A DNA stretch of 64,000 nt from Flavobacterium sp. UBA5153 (GCA_002413745.1 DHXP01000003.1:92657-156656), one strand, 5' to 3'; shown: positions 44,647 through 55,548, counted from the stretch's first letter. A program made the numbers and translations. The notes: generated from the letters alone by a model not told the origin.

Positions 44647-45354
44647 ATGAAGTACAAAAGAATTCTTCTAAAATTAAGTGGCGAAGCATTAATGGGCGAT
44701 CGACAATATGGTATTGATCCTGTAAGACTAGCCGAGTATGCCGATGAAATCAAAAAAGTTCATGACAAAGGGGTAGAAATTGCCATCGTGATAGGCGGAG
44801 GAAATATTTTTAGGGGCGTTGCCGGTGCAAGTAACGGTATGGATCGCGTTCAAGGCGACTATATGGGAATGTTGGCCACTGTTATTAACGGCATGGCATT
44901 GCAGGGCGCACTCGAGGAAAAAGGAATGTTGACCCGTTTGCAAACTGCCTTAAAAATGGAGGCTATCGCCGAGCCATATATAAAAAGAAGAGCCGTTCGC
45001 CATCTTGAAAAAGGCAGAATCGTTATTTTTGGCGCCGGAACAGGAAACCCCTATTTCACTACCGATACCGCAGCTGTTTTGCGTGGTGTGGAAATTCACG
45101 CCGACGTGATTCTGAAAGGAACTCGGGTAGACGGCGTTTATGATTCTGATCCCGAAAAAAATAAATCTGCCGTGAAATTTGATTTTATCTCGTTTGAAGA
45201 CGTATTAAAAAAAGGATTAAATGTAATGGACACTACTGCATTCACTTTAAGCCAGGAGAATAAATTACCCATCGTGATTTTTGATATGAACAAATCGGGT
45301 AATTTATTGAAGATTTGTGAAGGCGAAAACATAGGAACAGAAGTGAATATATAA
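44647..45354 (+). CDS. pyrH: UMP kinase
   Basis: Hexameric bacterial UMP kinase that makes UDP, 235 residues. The amino-acid kinase fold shows KLSGEALMG at the start, [10 protein letters not shown] near residues 49-58, and [15 protein letters not shown] for the nucleotide site. [26 protein letters not shown]-type region follows as '[12 protein letters not shown]' and 'VDGVYDSDP'. frr follows 105 bp later, the standard pair in bacteria, with repeats in the gap. Confidence 0.97.
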   Translation: MKYKRILLKLSGEALMGDRQYGIDPVRLAEYADEIKKVHDKGVEIAIVIGGGNIFRGVAGASNGMDRVQGDYMGMLATVINGMALQGALEEKGMLTRLQTALKMEAIAEPYIKRRAVRHLEKGRIVIFGAGTGNPYFTTDTAAVLRGVEIHADVILKGTRVDGVYDSDPEKNKSAVKFDFISFEDVLKKGLNVMDTTAFTLSQENKLPIVIFDMNKSGNLLKICEGENIGTEVNI

Positions 45355-45388
45355 ATAGCAGATGTCAGTTAACAGATGGCAGTGAAAA

Positions 45389-45453
45389 AAATCTGAAATC
45401 TGAAATCTGAAATCTGACTCGAGCCAGAATGGCGAACAGGCGAAGCAAATCTG
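45389..45453. repeat. Heptamer array and GAACAGGCGAAGC repeat between pyrH and frr
   Basis: Tandem TCTGAAA units (45391-45417), then GACTCGAGCCAGAATGGC and GAACAGGCGAAGCAAAT (45433-45449). The hairpin GCC-agaat-GGC replaces the GC-rich stem of the copy found inside the GNAT gene at 9966-10012. Confidence 0.85.
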
Positions 45454-45459
45454 AAAATT

Positions 45460-46023
45460 ATGACTGAAGAAATTGAATTTATTTTAGACAGTACCCAAGA
45501 ATCTATGGCGGGTTCTATAGCACATTTAGAGAAAGCATTCTTGAATATTCGTGCCGGAAAAGCAAATCCAGCCATGTTGGGAAGCGTTTTTGTTGATTAT
45601 TATGGAGCGGCGACACCGCTTTCGCAAGTCTCAAATATAAATGTGCCCGATGCAAGGACGATTACTTTACAACCTTTCGAAAAGAAAATGTTGCAGCCTA
45701 TCGAGAAAGCGATTATGGTGGCCAACATTGGTTTCAATCCAATGAACAACGGTGATGTAATCATAATCAGCGTCCCTCCATTGACCGAAGAACGAAGACG
45801 TGACCTTGCAAAACAGGCAAAATCAGAAGCCGAGGATGCAAAAATAGGAATTAGAAATGCCCGTAAGGACGCTAATTCCGACATTAAAAAATTGGAAAAA
45901 GAAGGAACATCCGAAGACGTTTGTAAAAGCGCCGAAGATGAGGTGCAAAATTTAACCAATAGTTATATCAAAAAAATTGATGAACTTCTTGTTCACAAGG
46001 AAGCCGAAATCATGAAAGTGTAA
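45460..46023 (+). CDS. frr: Ribosome recycling factor
   Basis: Splits the post-termination ribosome together with EF-G, 187 residues. Typical sequence is seen at RAGKANPAMLG, PDARTITLQPFEKKML, INPMNNGDVI-like IGFNPMNNGDVII and PPLTEERRRDLAKQAK. The length and end (KKIDELLVHKEAEIMKV) are normal. It is closed by a hairpin terminator 20 bp after the stop. Confidence 0.97.
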   Translation: MTEEIEFILDSTQESMAGSIAHLEKAFLNIRAGKANPAMLGSVFVDYYGAATPLSQVSNINVPDARTITLQPFEKKMLQPIEKAIMVANIGFNPMNNGDVIIISVPPLTEERRRDLAKQAKSEAEDAKIGIRNARKDANSDIKKLEKEGTSEDVCKSAEDEVQNLTNSYIKKIDELLVHKEAEIMKV

Positions 46024-46042
46024 CTTTCAATAAAACAATATC

Positions 46043-46067
46043 AAATCCGCTTCGTGCGGATTTTTTA
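46043..46067 (+). terminator. Rho-independent terminator after frr
   Basis: AATCCGC (46044-46050) pairs with GCGGATT (46056-46062), followed by a T-run. Confidence 0.85.
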
Positions 46068-46071
46068 TTCT

Positions 46072-46079
46072 TATTTTTG
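46072..46079 (+). promoter_or_regulatory. TAnnTTTG -7 box for the DUF5686 gene
   Basis: TATTTTTG, directly after the frr terminator and 44 bp before the ATG at 46124. Confidence 0.5.
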
Positions 46080-46123
46080 TCAGAATAAAATGAGATTGTT
46101 GGCGTCTTGTAAACCCTTTTTTT

Positions 46124-48622
46124 ATGAAGCATTTATGTTTACTGTTTTTCTTTTTTACATTTTCGCTTCAGGCGCAATTTCGGGTAAACGGAATCGTGAA
46201 AGAATCTTCTGCTAATAAACCGTTGCCTTTCGCAACGATTACTGCAAATGATGGCACAAACACCATTTCGGATGTGGACGGAAAGTTTAGCCTTTTATCT
46301 TTAAAAAGAATTGTTTCTTTTGATGTTTCTTACATTGGATTCACCAAATCAACAGTTGTTATTGTAAATGACAAACCTTTTTACACAGTATTTCTTTCCC
46401 CAAAAAGGGATGATTTGAAGGAAGTCGTGGTTTCAAATGAAAATCCGGCATTGACAATTATCAAGAAAGTAATCGCAAACAAAAATGCCAACAATCCGCA
46501 AAAAAAGTTGAACAGTTTTGAATTTAAATCCTATAATAAGCTCATCGTAACGGCCAATCCCGATTCAATAGACGGACGAATAGATTCTGTATTCGTTGAG
46601 AAATCCATAGGGAAAAAATTCACTAAAATTGATTCCTCCAATTATAAATTTAAAGAAATCATAAGCAAGCATCACTTGTTTCAAACGGAAAAAGTTTCGC
46701 AGTACCAATTCGACAATCCTAAATTAAAAGAAACCATATTAGGCACAAAAATGGCGGGTTTTAAACAGCCTATTTATGAAGTTATCGCCTTTAACCTACA
46801 GTCTTTTTCCATTTATGATTCGAGTTACGAACTTTTTGAAACCAAGTACAACAGTCCAATTGCCAACGATGCTTTGCAAGATTACAATTATAAATTACTC
46901 GATACCGTATCCATAAATGGAAGAAATACATATATGGTATATTTTAAAAACAAAAAGAAAAGAAAAGCATCGGGACTGGAAGGCGTGATTTACATTGACC
47001 AAAATAATTATGCAATTGCCAAAGCCGTAATGCGAATAAAAGGCGTTCTTGACATTAGCGGAATCCATGAATTTCAATACATTCCAAAGGAAAATTTATG
47101 GTTTCCAATTCAAAAAACTTTCAAAATCGTAAAGGGGAAAAATGATGACGACATTAAAATTCTGGGCGGAACCATTCAATTTGAAGGCGACTTGGAAGAA
47201 GATTCCAAACCTCATAAAAAAGCAGCCTCGGATTATGTTTATTTACTTTCGCAAACCAATAATTTCGACATTAATTACAACATTCCGATACAAATAAAAA
47301 AGTCGGCGATTTCAATCGAAATAAAAGAGGATGCCGTCAATAGACCCGAAAGTTTTTGGAATAGTTATAGGAAGGACAGTCTGGATATTCGAAGCCAAAA
47401 AACTTATTTGGTTCTTGACAGCATTTCCGTAAAAAAACGAATCGAAAGCCGATTGCGTTTTGGCAGAAAAATCATCAACGGTTATTTGCCTGTAGGATTC
47501 TTTGATTTGGATTTACGCAAAATATTCAGTTACAATAATTACGAAGGTTTTCGGTTAGGACTTGGTGGTGTCACTAATGAAAAGTTTTCAAGAAAATTCA
47601 GAATCGAAGGTTATTCGGCATACGGAACGAAAGACGGAAATTTTAAATACAATCTGGGAATGGCAACGCGAATAGACAAATTGTCAAATTCCTGGATTGG
47701 TGCTTCTTATACTGATGATGTTCGGGAAATCGCCAGTACCACATTTGCGGTTGACAAACGAATTTTTAAAATTTATGACCCAAGACCCATAAATATTAGC
47801 ACGTTTTATAATTATGTCAGTTGGAAAACATTTATGGAAACCAAAATCATTCCCAAAACCGAGAGTATTTTGGAGTTTTCACACGCTATTGTTGAACCCA
47901 AATTTAATTATATTTATAACTTAAACGGCAAACTATACACTATTTATACCATGACAACGGCGATGGTTTCTTTGCAATGGAATCCTTTCAGCAATTATAT
48001 GCAAACTCCAACGGGGCGGATTGAAGTGGAAAAGCGCTTTCCAAAATTCACTTTTCAATACACGCAATCCTTGCCAAAAACTTGGGGCAACGACTTTGTA
48101 TTTGGTAAAATAGACTTTAAAACAGAATTTGAAAAAAAATATTTGAATGGTCAAAAAACAAACCTGCTTTTTCAATCTGGATATGCTTTTGGCGACATTC
48201 CAATTACCCATTTGTACAACACTTCACCCAATAACATTACCAAAGAAACCATTATTCAAAGGATTACTTTTGCGGGGAGGAACAGTTTTGAGACGATGTT
48301 TTTTAATGAATTTTTCTCCAGCCAATATGCGTTTTTACAATTCAAGCACAGTTTAAATCGTATTGGCTTATTCAAAAAAATAAAACCGTCATTGGTTCTT
48401 GTTTCCAGAATGGCCTGGGGAAATATGAAAAACCCGGAACAACATATAGGAATCAATTACAAAACCTTGGACAAAGGTTTTTTTGAGTCAGGAATAGAAC
48501 TCAATCAAATATATAAAGGAATTGGATTGACAGGATTTTATCGTTATGGCCCCAATCAATTGAGTAAATTTGAAGATAATATTGCAATAAAATTGAGTTT
48601 TGTCCTGAATTTGGGATTGTAA
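46124..48622 (+). CDS. DUF5686/carboxypeptidase-like regulatory domain outer-membrane protein
   Basis: An 832-residue outer-membrane protein. A signal peptide (MKHLCLLFFFFTFSLQAQ) precedes an N-terminal carboxypeptidase-regulatory-like beta-sandwich (about residues 20-95: VNGIVKESSANKPLPFATI). The long rest is strand-rich and barrel-like and ends IAIKLSFVLNLGL. This matches the DUF5686 family of Bacteroidota, related in layout to TonB-dependent receptors but without a plug domain I can identify. Its function is unknown. Confidence 0.82.
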   Translation: MKHLCLLFFFFTFSLQAQFRVNGIVKESSANKPLPFATITANDGTNTISDVDGKFSLLSLKRIVSFDVSYIGFTKSTVVIVNDKPFYTVFLSPKRDDLKEVVVSNENPALTIIKKVIANKNANNPQKKLNSFEFKSYNKLIVTANPDSIDGRIDSVFVEKSIGKKFTKIDSSNYKFKEIISKHHLFQTEKVSQYQFDNPKLKETILGTKMAGFKQPIYEVIAFNLQSFSIYDSSYELFETKYNSPIANDALQDYNYKLLDTVSINGRNTYMVYFKNKKKRKASGLEGVIYIDQNNYAIAKAVMRIKGVLDISGIHEFQYIPKENLWFPIQKTFKIVKGKNDDDIKILGGTIQFEGDLEEDSKPHKKAASDYVYLLSQTNNFDINYNIPIQIKKSAISIEIKEDAVNRPESFWNSYRKDSLDIRSQKTYLVLDSISVKKRIESRLRFGRKIINGYLPVGFFDLDLRKIFSYNNYEGFRLGLGGVTNEKFSRKFRIEGYSAYGTKDGNFKYNLGMATRIDKLSNSWIGASYTDDVREIASTTFAVDKRIFKIYDPRPINISTFYNYVSWKTFMETKIIPKTESILEFSHAIVEPKFNYIYNLNGKLYTIYTMTTAMVSLQWNPFSNYMQTPTGRIEVEKRFPKFTFQYTQSLPKTWGNDFVFGKIDFKTEFEKKYLNGQKTNLLFQSGYAFGDIPITHLYNTSPNNITKETIIQRITFAGRNSFETMFFNEFFSSQYAFLQFKHSLNRIGLFKKIKPSLVLVSRMAWGNMKNPEQHIGINYKTLDKGFFESGIELNQIYKGIGLTGFYRYGPNQLSKFEDNIAIKLSFVLNLGL

Positions 48623-48625
48623 AAA

Positions 48626-50896
48626 CTAAGGCTTGATAATCAATACAGAAGGTACTCCACTCAACCAAATACTGCTTGAATCTACAAGGGCTTTCCAACT
48701 TTCGATACTGATTATCATCAAGTCCTGTTTGGCCAAAAGCTCTTTTTTTATAATTTTATCATTAATTATTGTGATATTATTAGGGTATTTTTGTTCTAAT
48801 GAATTTATAGCACTTTTGAGAACAAAATTAGTGTTGACATGACCGTTTACATCCAAAACAATAATTTTGGAATTGTTGTTGTAAATCAATTTTTGGGCAT
48901 AATCAATCAAAAAAGAATCTTCGGAACTAAAAATTGGAATAAAACCCTGATTTACTTTTTGCAATCCTTTATCTATCAAAATCCCCAAAGGCGTTTTTGT
49001 TTTCGAGATAATCTTTCTTGTCCTTTCGTCAAAAGGAGAATTTTCGAACAACCCTTCTTTCCCGGTAAATTTATCAATCAATCTGTCAGGATTGACTATT
49101 CTTGTTGTAAATCCTAATACTTTCCCGAGCAGCGTTCCTTCAAAAATAGATTTGCCAAGACCAACCAAAAGCAAATCATATTCACCATTATTGGCAATAT
49201 CAGAAATGTTATTTTCAATATCTACAGTTGCTTGAAAAAGTGTTGTAATCTCTTGTTTCAAAATCTGGGATTCTTCAATTATTGGCAAAAACCTATCTTT
49301 TTCATATTTCTCTAAATTATAGGGATGCACTTCGTCACTCAATGTGAGATGCATCACGGTAATGGCTGAAGTTTCTTTTTGTTTTTTGACCAGACTATTG
49401 GCTAATCGCAAAAGAGACTTTCCTTTTTCCCTATTTCCGAACGATATTAATATTCTGTATTTATTTCCATTTAAAATTTCATCTAAAACAGCGGCATCTC
49501 TTGTCTTAAAAATATAATTTATTAAATTCAATGCCGGTCCAGTCATAAAAGTGGTAACTAATGCCATGATTACCATCATAGTAAACACTTCCGGAGTAAG
49601 CACTTTTAAATCCAAACCTATATTCAAAACTATCAATTCCATTAATCCCCTTGTATTCATCAAAGCCCCAATAGTAAAACTATCCCTCCAGTTTTGACCA
49701 ACAAATTTGGCAGCCAAAGCACTTCCTAAAAATTTCCCTACCACGGCAACAAGTATAATAAAACCCGTTACTTTCCATAAATAAGGATCGTTAATCAGTC
49801 CAATTTCTGTTCGCAATCCAGTATAAACAAAAAATAAAGGAAGCAATAATATCACCGAAACGTCTTCCACTTTTTCGATAAATACATTTCTGAATTTGGT
49901 TATATCAGGCATAATTACACCAGTCATAAAAGCGCCAAAAAGGGCATGGATCCCAATAGCTTCGGTCGTATATGAAGAAATAATTAATGTTAAAAAGAAA
50001 ATAGCAACAACAGATTTATTCAAATTATCTTTTGTTCCGTATAATTCACCAATTTTTTTTAAAAATGGCTTCACCACAAAAAGCATTACAATCACATAAA
50101 AAGCTGCCAATAAAATAATGTATAATGAACTCACGAAAGTTCCCGCTTTCACAATGGCGATTACCGCAGCAAGCAAACACCACGCGGTAATATCGTCGGC
50201 GGCGGCACAAGTAATGACTATGGCACCTAATCTGGTTTTATGAATACCTCTTTCCTGAACAATTCTTGCCAAAACAGGGAAGGCTGTTATGCTCATGGAA
50301 ATCCCCATAAATAACGCAAAAGGCAAAAAAGCAACTCCTTCAGGAGCAAATCTATAGTAAACAAAATAAGCCAAACCAATGCCCAATGCAAATGGAATTA
50401 TAATACTGGCATGACTAATAACAACGGCTTCATTGGCCCTGTTTTTTAATACCTTTAAGTCGAGTTCCATGCCAATAACGAACATGAAAAGTATCAATCC
50501 AATCTGACTTAAAAATTGTAAATTTCCCAAAGAATCAACTGGAAATAAGGCAATGGAAAATTCAGGGAAATACAACCCCAGTAACGAAGGTCCAAGAACA
50601 ATTCCAGCTATAATTTCACCAATTACGGAAGGTTGGCCTATTTTTCTAAAAATCCAACCAAAAAAACGAGCCACTAAAATAATAGTGATAATTTGAGCTA
50701 AAAGTATAGCCAAAGGATGGTGCAAATTTTGGGTTAAGGAAGATAAAAAATCATTCCAGTGACCCTTTTCAGATACGGAAACCGGGAATTTTTTTCCAAT
50801 TTCCAAACTCTTTGCTTTGCTTACAATCCAGTATATCAATGCCGAGAAACCGCCAGTAACAACAAAATAAAATATTGTATTTCTATATTTCTTCAT
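48626..50896 (-). CDS. Cation/proton antiporter with C-terminal cytoplasmic domain
   Basis: A 756-residue CPA2-type sodium- or potassium/proton antiporter. After an N-terminal transmembrane anchor (about residues 9-26) about twelve membrane segments occupy residues 55-445, including SVIGEIIAGIVLGPSLLG and ITCAADDITAWCLLA. The latter holds the paired aspartates of the ion site. The last 280 residues are cytoplasmic and resemble universal-stress-protein-type folds. It converges with the DUF5686 gene with 3 bp between stops. Confidence 0.87.
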   Translation of the reverse strand: MKKYRNTIFYFVVTGGFSALIYWIVSKAKSLEIGKKFPVSVSEKGHWNDFLSSLTQNLHHPLAILLAQIITIILVARFFGWIFRKIGQPSVIGEIIAGIVLGPSLLGLYFPEFSIALFPVDSLGNLQFLSQIGLILFMFVIGMELDLKVLKNRANEAVVISHASIIIPFALGIGLAYFVYYRFAPEGVAFLPFALFMGISMSITAFPVLARIVQERGIHKTRLGAIVITCAAADDITAWCLLAAVIAIVKAGTFVSSLYIILLAAFYVIVMLFVVKPFLKKIGELYGTKDNLNKSVVAIFFLTLIISSYTTEAIGIHALFGAFMTGVIMPDITKFRNVFIEKVEDVSVILLLPLFFVYTGLRTEIGLINDPYLWKVTGFIILVAVVGKFLGSALAAKFVGQNWRDSFTIGALMNTRGLMELIVLNIGLDLKVLTPEVFTMMVIMALVTTFMTGPALNLINYIFKTRDAAVLDEILNGNKYRILISFGNREKGKSLLRLANSLVKKQKETSAITVMHLTLSDEVHPYNLEKYEKDRFLPIIEESQILKQEITTLFQATVDIENNISDIANNGEYDLLLVGLGKSIFEGTLLGKVLGFTTRIVNPDRLIDKFTGKEGLFENSPFDERTRKIISKTKTPLGILIDKGLQKVNQGFIPIFSSEDSFLIDYAQKLIYNNNSKIIVLDVNGHVNTNFVLKSAINSLEQKYPNNITIINDKIIKKELLAKQDLMIISIESWKALVDSSSIWLSGVPSVLIIKP

Positions 50897-51056
50897 GAAT
50901 TATTGTTTCAACTTTTTTTATAATTTCAATACAAAGATGAGAAAACCAAATATATAAATTATAACATCAAAAAAATTAATAATACAAATTTAATCTTGAC
51001 AAAAAAACAACGCAATTAAACCCTAAATGTAATAGTAAAATATCTCCCGATTTATT

Positions 51057-51064
51057 TACCTTTG
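51057..51064 (+). promoter_or_regulatory. TAnnTTTG -7 box for the RND exporter gene
   Basis: TACCTTTG, 19 bp before the ATG at 51084. Confidence 0.65.
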
Positions 51065-51083
51065 CACCCATTTTAATACATTT

Positions 51084-53456
51084 ATGAAAAAGAAATTAAA
51101 AGTAGGATTCTGGGAATTGATTGCCAGAATTATACTCAAAAATAGAATCGTAATATTAGGGATTATTCTTGTCCTAACGGTTTTTCTTGGTTTACAATGG
51201 AAAAACCTGAGCATGACTTATACCGAAGCCAATTTACTTCCCGAAAAACATATTGTCAACAGGCAATACCAAGATTTCCTAAACAAATTCGGGGAAGAAG
51301 GCAATTTGATTGTTATTGGTTTCAAAGACAATACTTTTTTCACGCCAAAAGCTTATGCTGCTTGGAACGAATTAATGACGGGTCTGAAAAATTCAAAGGA
51401 AGTGGAACTCGTAGTTTCTTTGAACGATTTAAAAAAATTACAAAAAGACACTATCGCCGAGAAGTTTAAATTGGTTCCACTTATTGACCAAAGTCAAACG
51501 AATAGTGCTGCTTATCTTGGGAAAATAAAAAACGAACTTTTCAACAAATTGCCTTTTTACGAAGGATTATTGTTCAATAAACAATCGGGAAGCATCCGTT
51601 CAGCGGTTTATTTGAATAAAAAAATCGTCAATACGGCGGCAAGAAAAACTTTTATCATTGATAATCTGGTTCCAAAAATAGAGAAATTTGAAAAAACCAC
51701 CGGAATCGATCTTCGCGTTTCTGGAATGCCCTACATTCGGACTATCAATGCCGAAAATATGAAAGGTGAAATCGGGCTCTTTATTGGTGCGGCTTTGCTC
51801 ATTACCTCATTAATATTTTTCTTCTTTTTCCGTTCCTTCAGGGCTACGTTTATTTCGATTTGTATTTTATTGTTTGGAGTTATGTGGTCATTTGGAACAT
51901 TGGGATTATTCCATTACAAAATCACAATTTTAACGGCGATAATTCCGCCATTAATAATCGTTATAGGCATCACAAACTGTATTTTTCTCATCAATAAATA
52001 CCAGCAGGAAATAAAAACCCACAATAACAAAGCTCGAGCGCTACAACGCGTAATTTCGAAAATTGGGGTTTCTACATTGATGACAAACCTCACAACGGCT
52101 GCGGGCTTTGCCACTTTTATGATTACTGGCAACGATTTGCTTTTTGAATTTGGATTAGTGACATCCATCAATGTGATTACGGTTTATCTTTTAACATTAT
52201 TGATTGTACCAATTGTGTATAGTTTTATGGATGCTCCAAAAGAAAAACACTTGTATCATCTAAGCAAAAACTACCTTTCTGCGGTGCTGAATTGGGTCGA
52301 ATATGCCGTAAGATACAATCGAAAAACCATTTATATCATTTATGGTTTGCTTATGGTTTTTAGCGTAATCGGGGTTTCGCAAATGAAAGTTTCAGGAAGT
52401 TTGATTGGCGAAATGCCAAAAAATGCTTCGTTTTTCAAAGATATTGTCTTCTTCGAAAAGGAATTCAACGGAGTTATGCCTTTGGAAATAATGATAAACA
52501 CCAAGCGCAAAAAAGGAGTCATGAAACTGTCCACAATGAAAAAAATGGACGAATTGCAACAGACGATTTCCCAAATGCCCGAATTGTCGAAACCGGTTTC
52601 CATTGTTAATTTAGTGAAATATTCCAAACAAGCCTATTACAACGGGAATCCTGAATATTACGAATTACCGACTTCTCAAGAGCAAACATTCATCCTTTCG
52701 TACGCTAAAAATGCCACGAAAAACAACAAAGACAATTTGATGAAAAGTTATGTGGATTCAACAGGGCAATATGCCCGAATCACTACTTTCATGAAAGACA
52801 TTGGCACCGAAGAAATGGCAAAAGTTGAAGGGAAATTGCAAAAAAAAATAGATCAAGTTTTCCCAAAAGAGCGATACGAAGTTACGATGACAGGAAAGGC
52901 ATTGGTTTTCCAAAAAGGAACTTCCTACTTGATCGACAACCTCATCGAATCGCTCATTTTCGCCATTTTCCTCATTGCGGGACTGATGGCTTATATGTTC
53001 CGCTCCGTGAAAATGATATTGGTTTCCATCATCACAAACATACTTCCGCTATGCATTACGTCAGGATTGATGGGCTATTTTGGCATTCCGCTCAAGCCAT
53101 CAACGATTTTGGTTTTCAGTATTGCTTTTGGAATTTCGGTGGATAACGCCATCCAGTTTATGGCGAAATACCGCCTTGACCTGATTCAAAACAACGGAAA
53201 AATTAAAAAATCAGTATTCAGCGCGCTACGGGAAACAGGGATAAGCACGTTTTACACCTCCATCGTTTTGGTTTTTGGATTCGCCATTTTTACTCTTTCC
53301 AGTTTTAGCGGCACGATTGCCCTTGGAGGGTTAATTTCCTGCACTTTGTTGTTTGCGATGTTTGCTAACCTATTGGTTTTACCATCATTGGTACTGACTT
53401 TTGAAAAAAAACAAGCCATAAAAGAGGATATTATGGAGGCCGAAATCGTGGAATAG
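51084..53456 (+). CDS. RND-superfamily (MMPL-type) exporter
   Basis: A 790-residue inner-membrane transporter of the MMPL/HpnN type. Two halves each begin with a membrane helix, a large periplasmic domain and a bundle of five helices. Helices near 230-370 include [21 protein letters not shown], and 620-780 include [19 protein letters not shown]. These two stretches carry the conserved residues for proton coupling. Likely substrates are lipids or hydrophobic compounds. No membrane-fusion or outer-membrane partner gene is adjacent. Confidence 0.87.
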   Translation: MKKKLKVGFWELIARIILKNRIVILGIILVLTVFLGLQWKNLSMTYTEANLLPEKHIVNRQYQDFLNKFGEEGNLIVIGFKDNTFFTPKAYAAWNELMTGLKNSKEVELVVSLNDLKKLQKDTIAEKFKLVPLIDQSQTNSAAYLGKIKNELFNKLPFYEGLLFNKQSGSIRSAVYLNKKIVNTAARKTFIIDNLVPKIEKFEKTTGIDLRVSGMPYIRTINAENMKGEIGLFIGAALLITSLIFFFFFRSFRATFISICILLFGVMWSFGTLGLFHYKITILTAIIPPLIIVIGITNCIFLINKYQQEIKTHNNKARALQRVISKIGVSTLMTNLTTAAGFATFMITGNDLLFEFGLVTSINVITVYLLTLLIVPIVYSFMDAPKEKHLYHLSKNYLSAVLNWVEYAVRYNRKTIYIIYGLLMVFSVIGVSQMKVSGSLIGEMPKNASFFKDIVFFEKEFNGVMPLEIMINTKRKKGVMKLSTMKKMDELQQTISQMPELSKPVSIVNLVKYSKQAYYNGNPEYYELPTSQEQTFILSYAKNATKNNKDNLMKSYVDSTGQYARITTFMKDIGTEEMAKVEGKLQKKIDQVFPKERYEVTMTGKALVFQKGTSYLIDNLIESLIFAIFLIAGLMAYMFRSVKMILVSIITNILPLCITSGLMGYFGIPLKPSTILVFSIAFGISVDNAIQFMAKYRLDLIQNNGKIKKSVFSALRETGISTFYTSIVLVFGFAIFTLSSFSGTIALGGLISCTLLFAMFANLLVLPSLVLTFEKKQAIKEDIMEAEIVE

Positions 53457-53463
53457 TTTTTTT

Positions 53464-53535
53464 TAGGAGCTGTTTCCCGCTATTCGTTACAATCCACGCA
53501 AAAAAGCGTGGGATTTCCACTGCTATCAGGGCTAC
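53464..53535. repeat. Dispersed-type hairpin repeat before asnS
   Basis: AGGAGCTGTTTCCCGCTATT, then the hairpin CCACGC-aaaaaa-GCGTGG (53494-53511), then GATTTCCACTGCTATCAGGG. I recall similar GAGCTGTTTCCCGCT elements from Flavobacterium genomes; there is only one copy here. Confidence 0.6.
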
Positions 53536-53555
53536 GAAAATCACAATAAATCAAT

Positions 53556-53563
53556 TATATTTG
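53556..53563 (+). promoter_or_regulatory. TAnnTTTG -7 box for asnS
   Basis: TATATTTG, 45 bp before ATG 53609. It overlaps a longer open frame that starts at 53561, so that frame cannot be the true start. Confidence 0.65.
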
Positions 53564-53608
53564 CAATTCGATTGCAACACCATTTATAATATCAATTCTA
53601 AAATCACA

Positions 53609-55045
53609 ATGAGACATACAAGAGTTAAAGACTTGCTGAACAGCACAACGACGCTTCAGGCAATAAATGCAAAAGGCTGGGTGAGAACTTTTAGAAACAA
53701 TCAATTTATTGCGTTGAACGACGGTTCAACCATCAACAATATACAATGCGTTGTCGATTTTGAAAACACGCCCGAAGAAACACTAAAAAGAATCACAACG
53801 GGAGCCGCAATTTCGGTTACGGGGGATTTAGTGGAAAGTAAAGGTGCTGGACAAAAATATGAAATTCAGGTTACGAAACTGGAAATTCTTGGCGACTCGG
53901 ATGCAGAGAAATTCCCAATCCAACCTAAAAATAAACCAAGCTTGGATTTCTTGCGTGAAAATGCTCACTTGCGTCCCCGCACCAATATTTTTGGAGCAAT
54001 TATGCGGGTGCGTTCGGTTTTGTCATTCGCCGTTCATAGCTATTTTCAACAAAAAGGTTTTGTGTATGTAAACACGCCAATCATCACCGGTTCTGATGCC
54101 GAAGGTGCTGGCGAAATGTTTAAAGTTACCGCTTTGCCTTTCGACAATCCGCCAAGAACCGAAGACGGAAAAGTAAATTACAAAGAAGATTTCTTCGGAA
54201 AAGAAACCAATTTAACGGTTTCCGGACAATTAGAAGGCGAAACTTTTGCAATGGCTTTAGGCCAAATTTATACTTTTGGACCAACATTTAGAGCCGAAAA
54301 CTCGAATACTTCTCGCCATTTGGCTGAATTTTGGATGATTGAACCCGAAGTGGCTTTCAATGATTTGAATGACAATATGGATTTGGCCGAAGATTTTATT
54401 CAGTATGTAATCAAATACACAATAGACAAATGTCCTGAGGATTTGAAATTCTTGGAAGGACGATTATTGGAAGAAGAAAAATCAAAACCGCAAGCCGACA
54501 GAAGCGAAATGGCTTTGCTGGAAAAACTGAATTTTGTTTTGGAAAACAACTTCAAACGGGTATCTTACACCGAAGCCATTGATATTTTGAGAGATTGTAC
54601 TCCAAATAAAAAGAAAAAATTCAATTACATTATCAACGAATGGGGTGCTGATTTACAGTCGGAACACGAACGCTATTTGGTGGAAAAACACTTTAAATGT
54701 CCCGTGATTTTGTTTGATTACCCAGCGAATATCAAGGCATTTTATATGCGTTTGAACGAAGACGGAAAAACCGTTCGCGCAATGGATATTCTTTTTCCGG
54801 GAATCGGAGAAATCGTGGGTGGCTCACAAAGAGAAGAACGTTTTGACGTTTTGGTCGAAAAAATGAAAGCATTGGGAATTGACGAAGAAGAATTGTGGTG
54901 GTATTTAGACACCCGAAGATTCGGAAGTGCGGTTCACTCTGGTTTTGGACTTGGATTCGAAAGATTGGTACTTTTTGTAACCGGAATGACGAACATTCGT
55001 GACGTAATCCCTTTTCCAAGAACGCCGATGAACGCCGAGTTTTAA
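53609..55045 (+). CDS. asnS: Asparaginyl-tRNA synthetase
   Basis: Class II synthetase that charges tRNA-Asn, 478 residues from the ATG at 53609 ([10 protein letters not shown]). An N-terminal OB-fold anticodon domain ([17 protein letters not shown]) precedes the catalytic core: [21 protein letters not shown] is motif 2-like and [15 protein letters not shown] is motif 3. The asparagine-specific region [14 protein letters not shown] separates it from aspartyl-tRNA synthetase. Followed by a repeat and the broken GxxExxY gene. Confidence 0.96.
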   Translation: MRHTRVKDLLNSTTTLQAINAKGWVRTFRNNQFIALNDGSTINNIQCVVDFENTPEETLKRITTGAAISVTGDLVESKGAGQKYEIQVTKLEILGDSDAEKFPIQPKNKPSLDFLRENAHLRPRTNIFGAIMRVRSVLSFAVHSYFQQKGFVYVNTPIITGSDAEGAGEMFKVTALPFDNPPRTEDGKVNYKEDFFGKETNLTVSGQLEGETFAMALGQIYTFGPTFRAENSNTSRHLAEFWMIEPEVAFNDLNDNMDLAEDFIQYVIKYTIDKCPEDLKFLEGRLLEEEKSKPQADRSEMALLEKLNFVLENNFKRVSYTEAIDILRDCTPNKKKKFNYIINEWGADLQSEHERYLVEKHFKCPVILFDYPANIKAFYMRLNEDGKTVRAMDILFPGIGEIVGGSQREERFDVLVEKMKALGIDEEELWWYLDTRRFGSAVHSGFGLGFERLVLFVTGMTNIRDVIPFPRTPMNAEF

Positions 55046-55056
55046 GTCCCGAAAGC

Positions 55057-55088
55057 TTTGCCACGAAGACGCAAAGACTCCAAGTTTT
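55057..55088 (-). repeat. CTTCGTGGCAAA-family repeat, inverted copy left of the GxxExxY gene
   Basis: TTTGCCACGAAGACGCAAAG followed by ACTCCAAGTTTT, the reverse complement of the family. With the two copies at 55549-55645 it brackets the GxxExxY gene in opposite orientation. Confidence 0.8.
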
Positions 55089-55118
55089 TTTGTTTTGTGA
55101 GTTTAAATAAAGCCAAAA

Positions 55119-55510
55119 ATGATAGACGAAAGAACGGAAGAAATTGCCAAGATAATTGTTAATTCAGCTTTTAAAGTTCATAAGGAACTTGGGCCAGGTT
55201 TATTGGAACGAGTTTATGAAGTTTGTTTGGCGTATGAAATAAACAAGGCTGGATTAGATGTTCAAAGTCAAATTGATGTGCCAATTATCTATGATGGAGC
55301 AATACTTAAAGAGAAATTGAGACTCGATTAATAGTTGAAAATTCTGTGATTATAGAAGTGAAAGCAGTTGAAATAATCAATCCTGTTTGGCACGCACAAA
55401 TAATTAGTCATTTAAAATTAACCGATAATCAATTGGGATTTCTAATTAATTTTAATGTCCCATTAATAAAAAGCGGAATAAAAAGATTCATAAATACAAA
55501 TTATTATTAA
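55119..55510 (+). pseudogene. GxxExxY protein (PD-(D/E)XK_3 family), frameshifted
   Basis: The N-terminal part is normal: VHKELGPGLLERVYEVCLAY contains the G-x-x-E-x-x-Y signature. At about 55328 the frame ends (LRLD then TAA). One base further on the protein resumes as LIVENSVIIEVKAVEIINP, with the catalytic-type EVK, through to YY and TAA at 55510. One missing T in a T-run explains it. Members are small PD-(D/E)XK nuclease-like proteins of unknown role. It is flanked by inverted copies of a dispersed repeat. Confidence 0.85.
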
Positions 55511-55548
55511 AACCCGCTTTGAGACTTTTCGTTTTTAAAAATAAAATA

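Noticed and set aside
53561-53608. Longer asnS start
   Set aside because: It overlaps the -7 promoter box, so it would not be transcribed. ATG 53609 gives the usual N-terminus.
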